DNA of 64,000 nucleotides. It comes from Maea johnstoni. Taxonomy: Eukaryota; Annelida; Polychaeta; Spionida; Magelonidae. Numbering within the stretch: position 1 is the stretch's first letter; the number at the start of each line of letters is the position of its first letter. Below are positions 1 to 13,000 of this stretch, piece by piece. The position numbers and the translations under genes are program-made. The notes under the pieces are model-generated. The model saw only the letters and a list, made by a program, of their open reading frames with translations. It was not told where the DNA came from and made no database searches. The stretch lies in contig OZ012685.1 of the NCBI GenBank assembly GCA_963942565.1, positions 1,787,595-1,851,594 of the forward strand, written 5' to 3'.

Positions 1-612
1 AAATATCTTTACTGTAGAGTTGAGCCGCCTTGCTCACAGCATCACCATCACTCCCTAACCTCTCTACTCTAGCAACCAGTTGCCCAGTCCCTGGGAGACA
101 GGTGCAGGGATTAAATATTTTTACTGTACAGTCTAGCCGCCTTGCTCACAGCATCACCATCACTCCCTAACCTCTCTACTCTAGCAACCAGTTGCCCAGT
201 CCCTGGGAGACAGGTGCAGGGATTAAATATCTTTACTGTAGAGTTGAGCCGCCTTGCTCACAGCATCACCATCACTCCCTAACCTTTCTACTCTAGCAAC
301 CAGTTGCCCAGTCCCTGGGAGACAGGTGCAGGGATTAAATATCTTTACTGTAGAGTCAAGCCACCTTGCACACAGCTGCACCACCACTCCCTAACCTCTC
401 TACTCTAGCAACCAGTTGCCCAGTCCCTGGGAGATAGGTGCAGGGATTAGATATCTTTACTGTACTGCTAAGCCGCCTTGCACAGCAGCACCATCACTCC
501 CTAACCTCTCTACTCTAGCAACCAGTTGCCCAGTCCCTGGGAGATAGGTGCAGGGATTAAATATCTTTACTGTACTGCTAAGCCGTCTTGCACAGCATCC
601 CAGTCACTCTCT
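1..612. repeat. Minisatellite, 112-bp unit, about 5.4 copies
   Basis: The motif AAATATCTTTACTGTA recurs at 1, 113, 225, 337, 449 and 559, giving a 112-bp period (110 for the last step). Each unit carries CTCTAGCAACCAGTTGCCC and GTCCCTGGGAGACAGG. The first three units are nearly identical. The last two are more diverged (for example GATAGG for GACAGG, and a shortened GCACAGC segment), as expected at the edge of an array. The left end is cut by the window, so the copy number is a minimum. No coding potential is seen. Confidence 0.93.
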
Positions 613-1110
613 CCTCTCACCGTGCTCCCGTAAATGTTGACATTGAAAACCCGCAAACAACCTGTGAGCCGACAAATCCATCATTTTTCTGATCTGGCCG
701 CCAAATTGATTCATCAGCCAAGCAAGGAAGTGTATTTACCCAAATCAGCTCTGAAATGACAATGTAGCAACTGTGGCATGAAAGATAATGAGCGGGAGGA
801 AAAAATCCACCGTAAGACATTTCATGATGACTCGTAGGGAAATGAAAAATTACCAGCGCCAGTGTCAGATTATTTACTGTGTAACCTGAACGGCACCTGC
901 TCTCCGTGCAATGGGATACTGGTTCACTAGCGGCGCTGCCTGAGTCTGCCTCTGAGAAACTAATCTGTGGATACTCATGCACTTTGCTCATCTCCTGGCG
1001 CGTAGTGATTACCTGAGTAATATGACAGACAGTTCCTGATCTAGAACATTTAGTTCTGAATGGATGTGATGCTGGCATGGTTACCATAGGCCTTCTCTAT
1101 CTAATGGGCG
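613..1110. other. Complex non-repetitive block, candidate regulatory element
   Basis: This block just right of the minisatellite has balanced composition and none of the AT-runs of its surroundings. It contains a 156-codon open frame on the minus strand (617-1087), but the translation has no recognisable domain, no splice sites were matched to it, and it resembles no part of a glutamate receptor. I treat it as non-coding, possibly a conserved regulatory island in an intron of the receptor gene. Conservation could not be tested. Confidence 0.2.
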
Positions 1111-1387
1111 GCATGCAACATTAAAAAGTCACAAGGGAAATTATCATGAATTGTTATATAATTGCAAATGATATATAAAAGTGAACTATACAATTGGTCA
1201 AAGTATAATGAATGGCTGAATAGAAAAATGATTTTTTTTCAATAAATCTAAGTTTTAATTATTGATTGTAAAAATGAATGAAGTTGTATTGTAAGATAAA
1301 TGTGAATAACACATTGAAGATGGTTTGGCATGGAAAATTACTAGTTATTGGAAATTACGTCCGTTGATTTTTAGTACTTTTAGTTTC

Positions 1388-1570
1388 CAATTTCACCCAT
1401 TCATGCTCAAAGCAGCCAAAAGCAGCCTAACAATTTTGATGAAATCCTGAAGGTAAAAGCATCAGGGAAATATTAGATGGAGAAATGATGTTGATCATAA
1501 CATTACCAACAACTCTCCTTCAAAGTTACTGTCAAATGCATCCTTGATAAAGACAACCATTTATGGAGAA
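1388..1570. mobile_element. Degenerate copy of a piggyBac-like MITE family
   Basis: Starting at ACCCATTCATGCTC, this stretch aligns by eye with the element at 43645-43824. Shared blocks include GATGAAATC, AATATT-GATGGAGAAATG and the CTGTCAAA segment near the right end. The left terminus resembles the CCCATTNATGC terminus of the better copies. The right terminus and the TTAA duplications are not clean, so this is an old copy or a fragment. Confidence 0.4.
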
Positions 1571-2126
1571 ACTCTTAGCAGGGCATTTTCCCAGCAAGAG
1601 TTAAAGGAGGTGACTGTGCAGGTTTCTCTTGCTGTATATAAGGCTGACAACCTGGTCCTTTTCAGACTACATGCCACCAGCAGGCACTTTGATGACAGAC
1701 CTTTCAGACCCAATCTTTCAGATTACATATGAATCCTATTAGATAAGGAACAGTAATCCCTGGTCAGTTTTTCATTGAGGTTTGAGCCAACCCATATTTC
1801 TAGCCTTACGGTGTCACGCCAAGAGAGGCGGAAACATTATCAATGATACTCCTAGGAGTCCTACACTAATGAAACACTCTAATGCCACACACATTAATAA
1901 AACTTGATTAAGAGTAATTAATCACATAACTGTTACCATCCTTTGATGGCCTTGATTCTACTTTTAATTGTAGTTATATAATCTGTTATATTGATGCGCT
2001 CATGATAGCTCGTACCCATTAGTTCCCGACGCCCAACAAGATATCACTAATTATTCATTAGAGTAAACAAGCTACGGACTGACTAACACTCGACACAGTC
2101 TGCAGCCAGGTGCTAGAGATCAGGTG
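1571..2126. other. No gene seen; presumed intron or flank
   Basis: AT-rich unique sequence with only short open frames, none with a recognisable product. On the transcription model for exon A (minus strand) it would lie in the first intron. Confidence 0.4.
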
Positions 2127-2143
2127 TGACCTTGAGATGACCT
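2127..2143. promoter_or_regulatory. DR5-type nuclear receptor motif
   Basis: Two perfect TGACCT half-sites in direct orientation are separated by five bases (TGAGA). AGGTCA-type direct repeats spaced by five are the classic binding arrangement of RAR/RXR heterodimers. The site lies about 370 bp beyond the exon A splice donor in the minus-strand direction. A second, larger version occurs at 2278. Function is inferred from sequence only. Confidence 0.4.
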
Positions 2144-2277
2144 TAGTTTTCACAATACATTTGATAAGGTATGAGCCAGGTTAATAAATGGAAGGCCATC
2201 TTAATTAACACAAAAGAATGCACACTGCCTTTGCTGACATCTAAGGATATGCATACTGAACAATCAGGATCATATTG

Positions 2278-2305
2278 TGACCTTGAGATGACCCTGGGGT
2301 GACCT
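2278..2305. promoter_or_regulatory. Triple half-site DR5-DR5 nuclear receptor motif
   Basis: TGACCT, TGACCC and TGACCT follow each other with 5-base spacers, giving half-sites every 11 bp. The first 15 bases repeat the motif at 2127, so the two sites probably arose by a local duplication; both are followed by a GAGCC-containing segment. The site is about 210 bp downstream of exon A in its presumed first intron. It suggests a retinoid- or related receptor-responsive element, but nuclear-receptor-like motifs also occur by chance. Confidence 0.4.
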
Positions 2306-2511
2306 TAGTGAGACAAACAACCCTCTCTTTTTTTAAAGTCTGAGCCACCCCTAAAAACGGTGAAACCTTTTGAAAAAAAAACACATTTAAAGTAATGTGA
2401 ATCAAACGGCAAGTGTGACACAAAATAAGTTCACATACAATTTCATACAAAAGTAACATGAAAACTATGAAATAGGATGCATTCCCCTGTGTACATATTT
2501 GCACTATATAC

Positions 2512-2943
2512 CTCACTCACCCCAGCCTGTCCAGGTGTCCAAGTGATCAAAGGTAATCCTAGGTAGGTAGCCACCTCTCTGATGAAATGTAGAGGTCTTG
2601 TGTTGACCTCGATGTAGCCAGGGTTGGTCAGGTACAGTATGGTGACCAGGTTATCACTGAGGCTCCAGCATATCTCTCTCATCATGAGATTCACACTAAA
2701 CGTATTCACAAACACCGGGATGCCTTGGAATAGGTAGGCATCTGTAAATTTGAAATTGTAGTTGCTATTGTATCCTGCCACCTCCTTGAGAAAGCTTGAG
2801 GTCCAACTTCGACGGTAGAATGAATGATCGGGGAGGATCGCCATGATGGAAATGACTTTTCTCTCTTCAGGATAGGAGTAGGAATCCAAGAGCATCGCGT
2901 TAGGCGCCAAAATGAATACGAGATTCAAGTACCAGCCGAACAT
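2512..2943 (-). CDS. First coding exon A, NMDA-type (GluN2-like) glutamate receptor
   Basis: The exon encodes 144 residues from ATG at 2943, the first Met after an in-frame TGA five codons upstream. Residues 1-22 or so are hydrophobic and look like a signal peptide. From about residue 31 the sequence follows the start of the amino-terminal (ANF-receptor-like, periplasmic-binding fold) domain of ionotropic glutamate receptors: a beta strand with ILPDH, a REICWSLS segment whose Cys matches the ICDL Cys that forms a disulphide in GluN2 subunits, then YLTNPGY and YLGLPLITW. The last motif matches YLGIPVISW-type motifs of invertebrate NMDA receptor 2 subunits. The frame ends at splice donor GAG|GTATAT (phase 0), the position matching exon B; a stronger-looking GGG|GTGAGT lies 9 nt earlier, also in phase 0. 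Known role of the family: the extracellular domain of a glutamate-gated cation channel at the cell surface. Later exons must lie left of the window. GluN3-like is the main alternative. Confidence 0.72.
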
Positions 2944-3956
2944 GATGTTAGGCAGTCAGAGAGCTCTTGTCTCCACCAATCTAACCTTTCCCTAGGCCTC
3001 CCAATATGCAAATGACTGCAGTAATCTCCATAATAACTACCATCAACCAGGACAAAGATAATAGCAACAAAATAACAAATAGCAAAATTATGATAACATA
3101 TGTACCACAATATCCAGGTGAGAACATAGAACATGTATAATTAAACCTTCAACAATGATTTATTACTATTCCACATTCTGACTCCCCATGGTCGGTTTCT
3201 TTCAGCTGGTATTGGTGAAATTCATGAAATAAATGTGATATGTACACAACTGTTGAACAAGCTGACTTTCTCTATTATTAGACTGGTTTCTGAGTATTGT
3301 CTGTGTGAGCACGTTCATTGATATCTAGGGCTGTAGACTATATTTGCCAAACAGGTGGCCTGATGATCCATCTGGTCATTATACCTATTCAAATCATCTA
3401 TGCAGCTGAAATAAGTCAAATAACCTATTTTCTTTTTGGAAAGTGAGTGAGAGCTACAAAGTTACATTCATGTTGTATTGCAATCATCAGCCAATATTAA
3501 CCCATTGAAACAGATAAATCCATATTTGTCTTGAGTGAGAGAAAAAAATCAAGATATAGGATTTCAGGATTTCAGGATTTGCTGCAGTGGCATCGAAAAT
3601 ACACTATGACCCTTGAAAAGATTTTTCTAATGTTCATATCATGGTTTTTGCAACTACTTGTCATGAATAATCAGCAATAAAACTTAGAAATATTAGAGAG
3701 GAAAGGGAGATATTCTTCCCTCATTTGGGGTTTCTGAACTTGAAAATTGAGAGCATAAATTTTTGGTCTGATTTTGTTGAGTGAATGTATACAAAGACAA
3801 TAGTTTTTCATAGAAAATAAATTGACTGCAGCCAAAAGTAGATGCGTAAATTAAGCAAATTTATACGAAAACAAAACAAGGCCAAAAAGACTACACCTAA
3901 CTGAGTTGTGTACAAAAGGGCATCGCAGTATAATCATGCAAGGCCCTCCACCATTC
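2944..3956. other. Upstream flank of exon A; no gene seen
   Basis: AT-rich unique sequence immediately 5' of exon A on the minus strand. It should contain its 5' UTR or promoter if A is a true first exon. I see no good TATA box and no additional receptor exon. A short triplication of GGATTTCA lies near 3560-3580. The block ends at the SINE tail. Confidence 0.4.
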
Positions 3957-4088
3957 AAGCTGAAGCAGATTTAGAATTTAGAATTTTAGAGGCTGAAGGA
4001 AATCATTGAAAACTACTGCCATACCCAAGTCACTGCCCCAGGGTTCACTGCAGGGTTTGAACTGGATAGCAGTGAGAGATAGCAAGAG
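3957..4088 (-). mobile_element. 3' body of a tRNA-Leu-like SINE, continuous with the satellite
   Basis: Read on the minus strand, this continues directly from the last satellite monomer. It aligns with the SINE at 51093-51328. Shared blocks are CTTGCTATCTCTCACTGC (CTTGCTGTCTCTCACCACTGC in the other), a B box GTTCAAACCC at 4053-4063, GCAGTGACTTGGG, a following GG-rich segment with TTTT, and an AATTC-containing A/T-rich tail at 3971-3990. The A box of the same element is inside the first monomer. The 3' region is shorter than in the 51-kb copy. The SINE identity is well supported by two other copies in the window. Confidence 0.75.
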
Positions 4089-7000
4089 GTGAGTGACACT
4101 ACCCTAGAGCACTCAGCTACCAGGGCAGGCCCTCTCTGCACCTGTATTGTGGCTACAGTAGCAGAGGTGAGTGACACTACCCTAGACCACTCAGCTACCA
4201 GGGCAGGCCCTCTCTGCACCTGTATTGTGGCTACAGTAGCAGAGATGAGTGACACTACCCTAGACCACTCAGCTACCAGGGCAGGCCCTCTCTGCACCTG
4301 TATTGTGGCTACAGTAGCAGAGATGAGTGACACTACCCTAGAGCACTCAGCTACCAGGGGAGGCCCTCTCCGCACCTGTATTGTGGCTACAGTAGCAGAG
4401 ATGAGTGACACTACCCTAGACCACTCAGCTACCAGGGCAGGCCCTCTCTGCACCTGTATTGTGGCTACAGTAGCAGAGATGAGTGACACTACCCTAGACC
4501 ACTCAGCTACCAGGGCAGGCCCTCTCCGTACCTGTATTGTGGCTACAGTAGCAGAGATGAGTGACACTACCCTAGACCACTCAGCTACCAGGGCAGGCCC
4601 TCTCTGCACCTGTATTGTGGCTACAGTGGCAGAGATGAGTGACACTACCCTAGACCACTCAGCTACCAGGGCAGGCCCTCTCTGCACCTGTATTGTGGCT
4701 ACAGTAGCAGAGATGAGTGACACTACCCTAGACCACTCAGCTACCAGGGCAGGCCCTCTCTGCACCTGTATTGTGGCTACAGTAGCAGAGATGAGTGACA
4801 CTACCCTAGAGCACTCAGCTACCAGGGCAGGCCCTCTCTGCACCTGTATTGTGGCTACAGTAGCAGAGATGAGTGACACTACCCTAGACCACTCAGCTAC
4901 CAGGGGAGGCCCTCTCTGCACCTGTATTGTGGCTACAGTAGCAGAGGTGAGTGACACTACCCTAGACCACTCAGCTACCAGGGCAGGCCCTCTCTGCACC
5001 TGTATTGTGGCTACAGTAGCAGAGATGAGTGACACTACCCTAGACCACTCAGCTACCAGGGCAGGCCCTCTCTGCACCTGTATTGTGGCTACAGTAGCAG
5101 AGATGAGTGACACTACCCTAGAGCACTCAGCTACCAGGGCAGGCCCTCTCTGTACCTGTATTGTGGCTACAGTAGCAGAGATGAGTGACACTACCCTAGA
5201 CCACTCAGCTACCAGGGGAGGCCCTCTCTGCACCTGTATTGTGGCTACAGTAGCAGAGATGAGTGACACTACCCTAGACCACTCAGCTACCAGGGCAGGC
5301 CCTCTCTGTACCTGTATTGTGGCTACAGTAGCAGAGATGAGTGACACTACCCTAGACCACTCAGCTACCAGGGGAGGCCCTCTCTGCACCTGTATTGTGG
5401 CTACAGTAGCAGAGATGATTGACACTACCCTAGAGCACTCAGCTACCAGGGCATGCCCTCTCCGTACCTGTATTGTGGCTACAGTGGCAGAGATGAGTGA
5501 CACTACCCTAGACCACTCAGCTACCAGGGCAGGCCCTCTCCGTACCTGTATTGTGGCTACAGTAGCAGAGATGAGTGACACTACCCTAGACCACTCAGCT
5601 ACCAGGGCAGGCCCTCTCTGCACCTGTATTGTGGCTACAGTAGCAGAGATGAGTGACACTACCCTAGACCACTCAGCTACCAGGGCATGCCCTCTCTGCA
5701 CCTGTATTGTGGCTACAGTAGCAGAGATGAGTGACACTACCCTAGACCACTCAGCTACCAGGGCAGGCCCTCTCCGTACCTGTATTGTGGCTACAGTAGC
5801 AGAGATGAGTGACACTACCCTAGACCACTCAGCTACCAGGGCAGGCCCTCTCTGCACCTGTATTGTGGCTACAGTAGCAGAGATGAGTGACACTACCCTA
5901 GACCACTCAGCTACCAGGGCAGGCCCTCTCTGCACCTGTATTGTGGCTACAGTAGCAGAGATGAGTGACACTACCCTAGAGCACTCAGCTACCAGGGCAG
6001 GCCCTCTCTGCACCTGTATTGTGGCTACAGTAGCAGAGATGAGTGACACTACCCTAGACCACTCAGCTACCAGGGCAGGCCCTCTCCGTACCTGTATTGT
6101 GGCTACAGTAGCAGAGATGAGTGACACTACCCTAGACCACTCAGCTACCAGGGCAGGCCCTCTCTGCACCTGTATTGTGGCTACAGTGGCAGAGATGAGT
6201 GACACTACCCTAGACCACTCAGCTACCAGGGCAGGCCCTCTCTGCACCTGTATTGTGGCTACAGTAGCAGAGATGAGTGACACTACCCTAGAGCACTCAG
6301 CTACCAGGGCAGGCCCTCTCCGTACCTGTATTGTGGCTACAGTGGCAGAGATGAGTGACACTACCCTAGACCACTCAGCTACCAGGGCAGGCCCTCTCCG
6401 TACCTGTATTGTGGCTACAGTGGCAGAGATGAGTGACACTACCCTAGAGCACTCAGCTACCAGGGCATGCCCTCTCTGCACCTGTATTGTGGCTACAGTA
6501 GCAGAGATGAGTGACACTACCCTAGACCACTCAGCTACCAGGGCAGGCCCTCTCTGCACCTGTATTGTGGCTACAGTAGCAGAGATGAGTGACACTACCC
6601 TAGACCACTCAGCTACCAGGGCAGGCCCTCTCTGCACCTGTATTGTGGCTACAGTAGCAGAGATGAGTGACACTACCCTAGAGCACTCAGCTACCAGGGC
6701 ATGCCCTCTCTGCACCTGTATTGTGGCTACAGTGGCAGAGATGAGTGACACTACCCTAGACCACTCAGCTACCAGGGCAGGCCCTCTATGCACCTGTATT
6801 GTGGCTACAGTGGCAGAGATGAGTGACAATACCCTAGACCACTCAGCTACCAGGGCATGCCCTCTCTGCACCTGTATTGTGGCTACAGTAGCAGAGATGA
6901 GTGACACTACCCTAGACCACTCAGCTACCAGGGCAGGCCCTCTCTGCACCTGTATTGTGGCTACAGTAGCAGAGATGAGTGACACTACCCTAGACCACTC

Positions 7001-10000
7001 AGCTACCAGGGCAGGCCCTCTCCGTACCTGTATTGTGGCTACAGTAGCAGAGATGAGTGACACTACCCTAGACCACTCAGCTACCAGGGCAGGCCCTCTC
7101 TGTACCTGTATTGTGGCTACAGTAGCAGAGATGAGTGACACTACCCTAGACCACTCAGCTACCAGGGCAGGCCCTCTCTGCACCTGTATTGTGGCTACAG
7201 TAGCAGAGATGAGTGACACTACCCTAGACCACTCAGCTACCAGGGCAGGCCCTCTCTGTACCTGTATTGTGGCTACAGTAGCAGGGATGAGTGACACTAC
7301 CCTAGACCACTCAGCTACCAGGGCAGGCCCTCTCCGCACCTGTATTGTGGCTACAGTAGCAGAGATGAGTGACACTACCCTAGACCACTCAGCTACCAGG
7401 GCAGGCCCTCTCCGTACCTGTATTGTGGCTACAGTAGCAGAGATGAGTGACACTACCCTAGACCACTCAGCTACCAGGGCAGGCCCTCTCTGTACCTGTA
7501 TTGTGGCTACAGTAGCAGAGATGAGTGACACTACCCTAGACCACTCAGCTACCAGGGCAGGCCCTCTCTGTACCTGTATTGTGGCTACAGTAGCAGAGAT
7601 GAGTGACACTACCCTAGACCACTCAGCTACCAGGGGAGGCCCTCTCTGCACCTGTATTGTGGCTACAGTAGCAGAGATGAGTGACACTACCCTAGACCAC
7701 TCAGCTACCAGGGCAGGCCCTCTCTGTACCTGTATTGTGGCTACAGTAGCAGAGATGAGTGACACTACCCTAGACCACTCAGCTACCAGGGGAGGCCCTC
7801 TCTGCACCTGTATTGTGGCTACAGTAGCAGAGATGATTGACACTACCCTAGAGCACTCAGCTACCAGGGCATGCCCTCTCCGTACCTGTATTGTGGCTAC
7901 AGTGGCAGAGATGAGTGACACTACCCTAGACCACTCAGCTACCAGGGCAGGCCCTCTCCGTACCTGTATTGTGGCTACAGTAGCAGAGATGAGTGACACT
8001 ACCCTAGACCACTCAGCTACCAGGGCAGGCCCTCTCTGCACCTGTATTGTGGCTACAGTAGCAGAGATGAGTGACACTACCCTAGACCACTCAGCTACCA
8101 GGGCAGGCCCTCTCTGCACCTGTATTGTGGCTACAGTAGCAGAGATGAGTGACACTACCCTAGAGCACTCAGCTACCAGGGCAGGCCCTCTCTGCACCTG
8201 TATTGTGGCTACAGTAGCAGAGATGAGTGACACTACCCTAGACCACTCAGCTACCAGGGCAGGCCCTCTCCGTACCTGTATTGTGGCTACAGTAGCAGAG
8301 ATGAGTGACACTACCCTAGACCACTCAGCTACCAGGGCAGGCCCTCTCTGCACCTGTATTGTGGCTACAGTGGCAGAGATGAGTGACACTACCCTAGACC
8401 ACTCAGCTACCAGGGCAGGCCCTCTCTGCACCTGTATTGTGGCTACAGTAGCAGAGATGAGTGACACTACCCTAGAGCACTCAGCTACCAGGGCAGGCCC
8501 TCTCCGTACCTGTATTGTGGCTACAGTGGCAGAGATGAGTGACACTACCCTAGACCACTCAGCTACCAGGGCAGGCCCTCTCCGTACCTGTATTGTGGCT
8601 ACAGTGGCAGAGATGAGTGACACTACCCTAGAGCACTCAGCTACCAGGGCATGCCCTCTCTGCACCTGTATTGTGGCTACAGTAGCAGAGATGAGTGACA
8701 CTACCCTAGACCACTCAGCTACCAGGGCAGGCCCTCTCTGCACCTGTATTGTGGCTACAGTAGCAGAGATGAGTGACACTACCCTAGACCACTCAGCTAC
8801 CAGGGCAGGCCCTCTCTGCACCTGTATTGTGGCTACAGTAGCAGAGATGAGTGACACTACCCTAGAGCACTCAGCTACCAGGGCATGCCCTCTCTGCACC
8901 TGTATTGTGGCTACAGTGGCAGAGATGAGTGACACTACCCTAGACCACTCAGCTACCAGGGCAGGCCCTCTATGCACCTGTATTGTGGCTACAGTGGCAG
9001 AGATGAGTGACAATACCCTAGACCACTCAGCTACCAGGGGAGGCCCTCTCTGCACCTGTATTGTGGCTACAGTAGCAGAGATGAGTGACACTACCCTAGA
9101 CCACTCAGCTACCAGGGCAGGCCCTCTCTGCACCTGTATTGTGGCTACAGTAGCAGAGATGAGTGACACTACCCTAGACCACTCAGCTACCAGGGCAGGC
9201 CCTCTCTGCACCTGTATTGTGGCTACAGTAGCAGAGATGAGTGACACTACCCTAGACCACTCAGCTACCAGGGCAGGCCCTCTCCGTACCTGTATTGTGG
9301 CTACAGTAGCAGAGATGAGTGACACTACCCTAGACCACTCAGCTACCAGGGCAGGCCCTCTCTGTACCTGTATTGTGGCTACAGTAGCAGAGATGAGTGA
9401 CACTACCCTAGACCACTCAGCTACCAGGGCAGGCCCTCTCTGCACCTGTATTGTGGCTACAGTAGCAGAGATGAGTGACACTACCCTAGACCACTCAGCT
9501 ACCAGGGCAGGCCCTCTCTGTACCTGTATTGTGGCTACAGTAGCAGGGATGAGTGACACTACCCTAGACCACTCAGCTACCAGGGCAGGCCCTCTCCGCA
9601 CCTGTATTGTGGCTACAGTAGCAGAGATGAGTGACACTACCCTAGAGCACTCAGCTACCAGGGCAGGCCCTCTCTGCACCTGTATTGTGGCTACAGTAGC
9701 AGAGGTGAGTGACACTACCCTAGAGCACTCAGCTACCAGGGCAGGCCCTCTCTGCACCTGTATTGTGGCTACAGTAGCAGAGATGAGTGACACTACCCTA
9801 GACCACTCAGCTACCAGGGCAGGCCCTCTCTGCACCTGTATTGTGGCTACAGTAGCAGAGATGAGTGACACTACCCTAGACCACTCAGCTACCAGGGCAG
9901 GCCCTCTCTGCACCTGTATTGTGGCTACAGTAGCAGAGATGATTGACACTACCCTAGAGCACTCAGCTACCAGGGCAGGCCCTCTCTGCACCTGTATTGT

Positions 10001-13000
10001 GGCTACAGTAGCAGAGATGAGTGACACTACCCTAGAGCACTCAGCTACCAGGGGAGGCCCTCTCTGCACCTGTATTGTGGCTACAGTAGCAGAGATGAGT
10101 GACACTACCCTAGAGCACTCAGCTACCAGGGCATGCCCTCTCTGCACCTGTATTGTGGCTACAGTAGCAGAGATGAGTGACACTACCCTAGACCACTCAG
10201 CTACCAGGGCAGGCCCTCTATGCACCTGTATTGTGGCTACAGTAGCAGAGGTGAGTGACACTACCCTAGAGCACTCAGCTACCAGGGCAGGCCCTCTCTG
10301 CACCTGTATTGTGGCTACAGTAGCAGAGATGAGTGACACTACCCTAGACCACTCAGCTACCAGGGGAGGCCCTCTCCGCACCTGTATTGTGGCTACAGTA
10401 GCAGAGGTGAGTGACACTACCCTAGACCACTCAGCTACCAGGGCAGGCCCTCTCTGCACCTGTATTGTGGCTACAGTAGCAGAGATGAGTGACACTACCC
10501 TAGAGCACTCAGCTACCAGGGCATGCCCTCTCCGTACCTGTATTGTGGCTACAGTAGCAGAGATGAGTGACACTACCCTAGACCACTCAGCTACCAGGGC
10601 ATGCCCTCTCCGTACCTGTATTGTGGCTACAGTGGCAGAGATGAGTGACACTACCCTAGACCACTCAGCTACCAGGGGAGGCCCTCTCTGCACCTGTATT
10701 GTGGCTACAGTAGCAGAGATGAGTGACACTACCCTAGAGCACTCAGCTACCAGGGCAGGCCCTCTCTGCACCTGTATTGTGGCTACAGTAGCAGAGATGA
10801 GTGACACTACCCTAGACCACTCAGCTACCAGGGCAGGCCCTCTCTGCACCTGTATTGTGGCTACAGTAGCAGAGATGAGTGACACTACCCTAGACCACTC
10901 AGCTACCAGGGCAGGCCCTCTCCGTACCTGTATTGTGGCTACAGTAGCAGAGGTGAGTGACACTACCCTAGACCACTCAGCTACCAGGGCATGCCCTCTC
11001 TGCACCTGTATTGTGGCTACAGTAGCAGAGATGAGTGACACTACCCTAGACCACTCAGCTACCAGGGCAGGCCCTCTCCGTACCTGTATTGTGGCTACAG
11101 TAGCAGAGGTGAGTGACACTACCCTAGACCACTCAGCTACCAGGGCAGGCCCTCTCTGCACCTGTATTGTGGCTACAGTAGCAGAGATGAGTGACACTAC
11201 CCTAGACCACTCAGCTACCAGGGCAGGCCCTCTCCGTACCTGTATTGTGGCTACAGTAGCAGAGGTGAGTGACACTACCCTAGACCACTCAGCTACCAGG
11301 GCAGGCCCTCTCTGCACCTGTATTGTGGCTACAGTAGCAGAGATGAGTGACACTACCCTAGACCACTCAGCTACCAGGGCAGGCCCTCTCCGTACCTGTA
11401 TTGTGGCTACAGTAGCAGAGATGAGTGACACTACCCTAGACCACTCAGCTACCAGGGCAGGCCCTCTCTGCACCTGTATTGTGGCTACAGTAGCAGAGAT
11501 GAGTGACACTACCCTAGACCAGTCAGCTACCAGGGCAGGCCCTCTCTGCACCTGTATTGTGGCTACAGTAGCAGAGATGAGTGACACTACCCTAGACCAC
11601 TCAGCTACCAGGGCAGGCCCTCTCTGCACCTGTATTGTGGCTACAGTAGCAGAGATGAGTGACACTACCCTAGACCACTCAGCTACCAGGGCAGGCCCTC
11701 TCTGCACCTGTATTGTGGCTACAGTAGCAGAGATGAGTGACACTACCCTAGAGCACTCAGCTACCAGGGCATGCCCTCTCCGTACCTGTATTGTGGCTAC
11801 AGTAGCAGAGATGAGTGACACTACCCTAGACCACTCAGCTACCAGGGCAGGCCCTCTCCGTACCTGTATTGTGGCTACAGTAGCAGAGGTGAGTGACACT
11901 ACCCTAGACCACTCAGCTACCAGGGCAGGCCCTCTCTGCACCTGTATTGTGGCTACAGTAGCAGAGGTGAGTGACACTACCCTAGACCACTCAGCTACCA
12001 GGGCAGGCCCTCTCTGCACCTGTATTGTGGCTACAGTAGCAGAGATGAGTGACACTACCCTAGACCACTCAGCTACCAGGGCAGGCCCTCTCTGCACCTG
12101 TATTGTGGCTACAGTAGCAGAGGTGAGTGACACTACCCTAGAGCACTCAGCTACCAGGGCATGCCCTCTCCGTACCTGTATTGTGGCTACAGTAGCAGAG
12201 ATGAGTGACACTACCCTAGACCACTCAGCTACCAGGGCAGGCCCTCTCTGCACCTGTATTGTGGCTACAGTAGCAGAGATGAGTGACACTACCCTAGACC
12301 ACTCAGCTACCAGGGCAGGCCCTCTCTGCACCTGTATTGTGGCTACAGTAGCAGAGATGAGTGACACTACCCTAGACCACTCAGCTACCAGGGCATGCCC
12401 TCTCCGTACCTGTATTGTGGCTACAGTAGCAGAGATGAGTGACACTACCCTAGACCACTCAGCTACCAGGGCAGGCCCTCTCCGTACCTGTATTGTGGCT
12501 ACAGTAGCAGAGATGAGTGACACTACCCTAGACCACTCAGCTACCAGGGCATGCCCTCTCCGTACCTGTATTGTGGCTACAGTAGCAGAGATGAGTGACA
12601 CTACCCTAGACCACTCAGCTACCAGGGCAGGCCCTCTCTGCACCTGTATTGTGGCTACAGTAGCAGAGATGAGTGACACTACCCTAGACCACTCAGCTAC
12701 CAGGGCAGGCCCTCTCCGTACCTGTATTGTGGCTACAGTGGCAGAGATGAGTGACACTACCCTAGACCACTCAGCTACCAGGGCAGGCCCTCTCTGTACC
12801 TGTATTGTGGCTACAGTGGCAGAGATGAGTGACACTACCCTAGACCACTCAGCTACCAGGGCAGGCCCTCTCCGTACCTGTATTGTGGCTACAGTAGCAG
12901 AGATGAGTGACACTACCCTAGACCACTCAGCTACCAGGGCAGGCCCTCTCTGCACCTGTATTGTGGCTACAGTAGCAGAGATGAGTGACACTACCCTAGA

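Noticed and set aside
1-612. CRISPR-like array because of regular spacing
   Set aside because: The whole 112-bp unit repeats, so there are no unique spacers, and the DNA is eukaryotic.
617-1087. 156-codon minus-strand frame downstream of exon A
   Set aside because: It does not resemble a glutamate receptor domain, has no matched splice sites, and its composition fits non-coding complex sequence.
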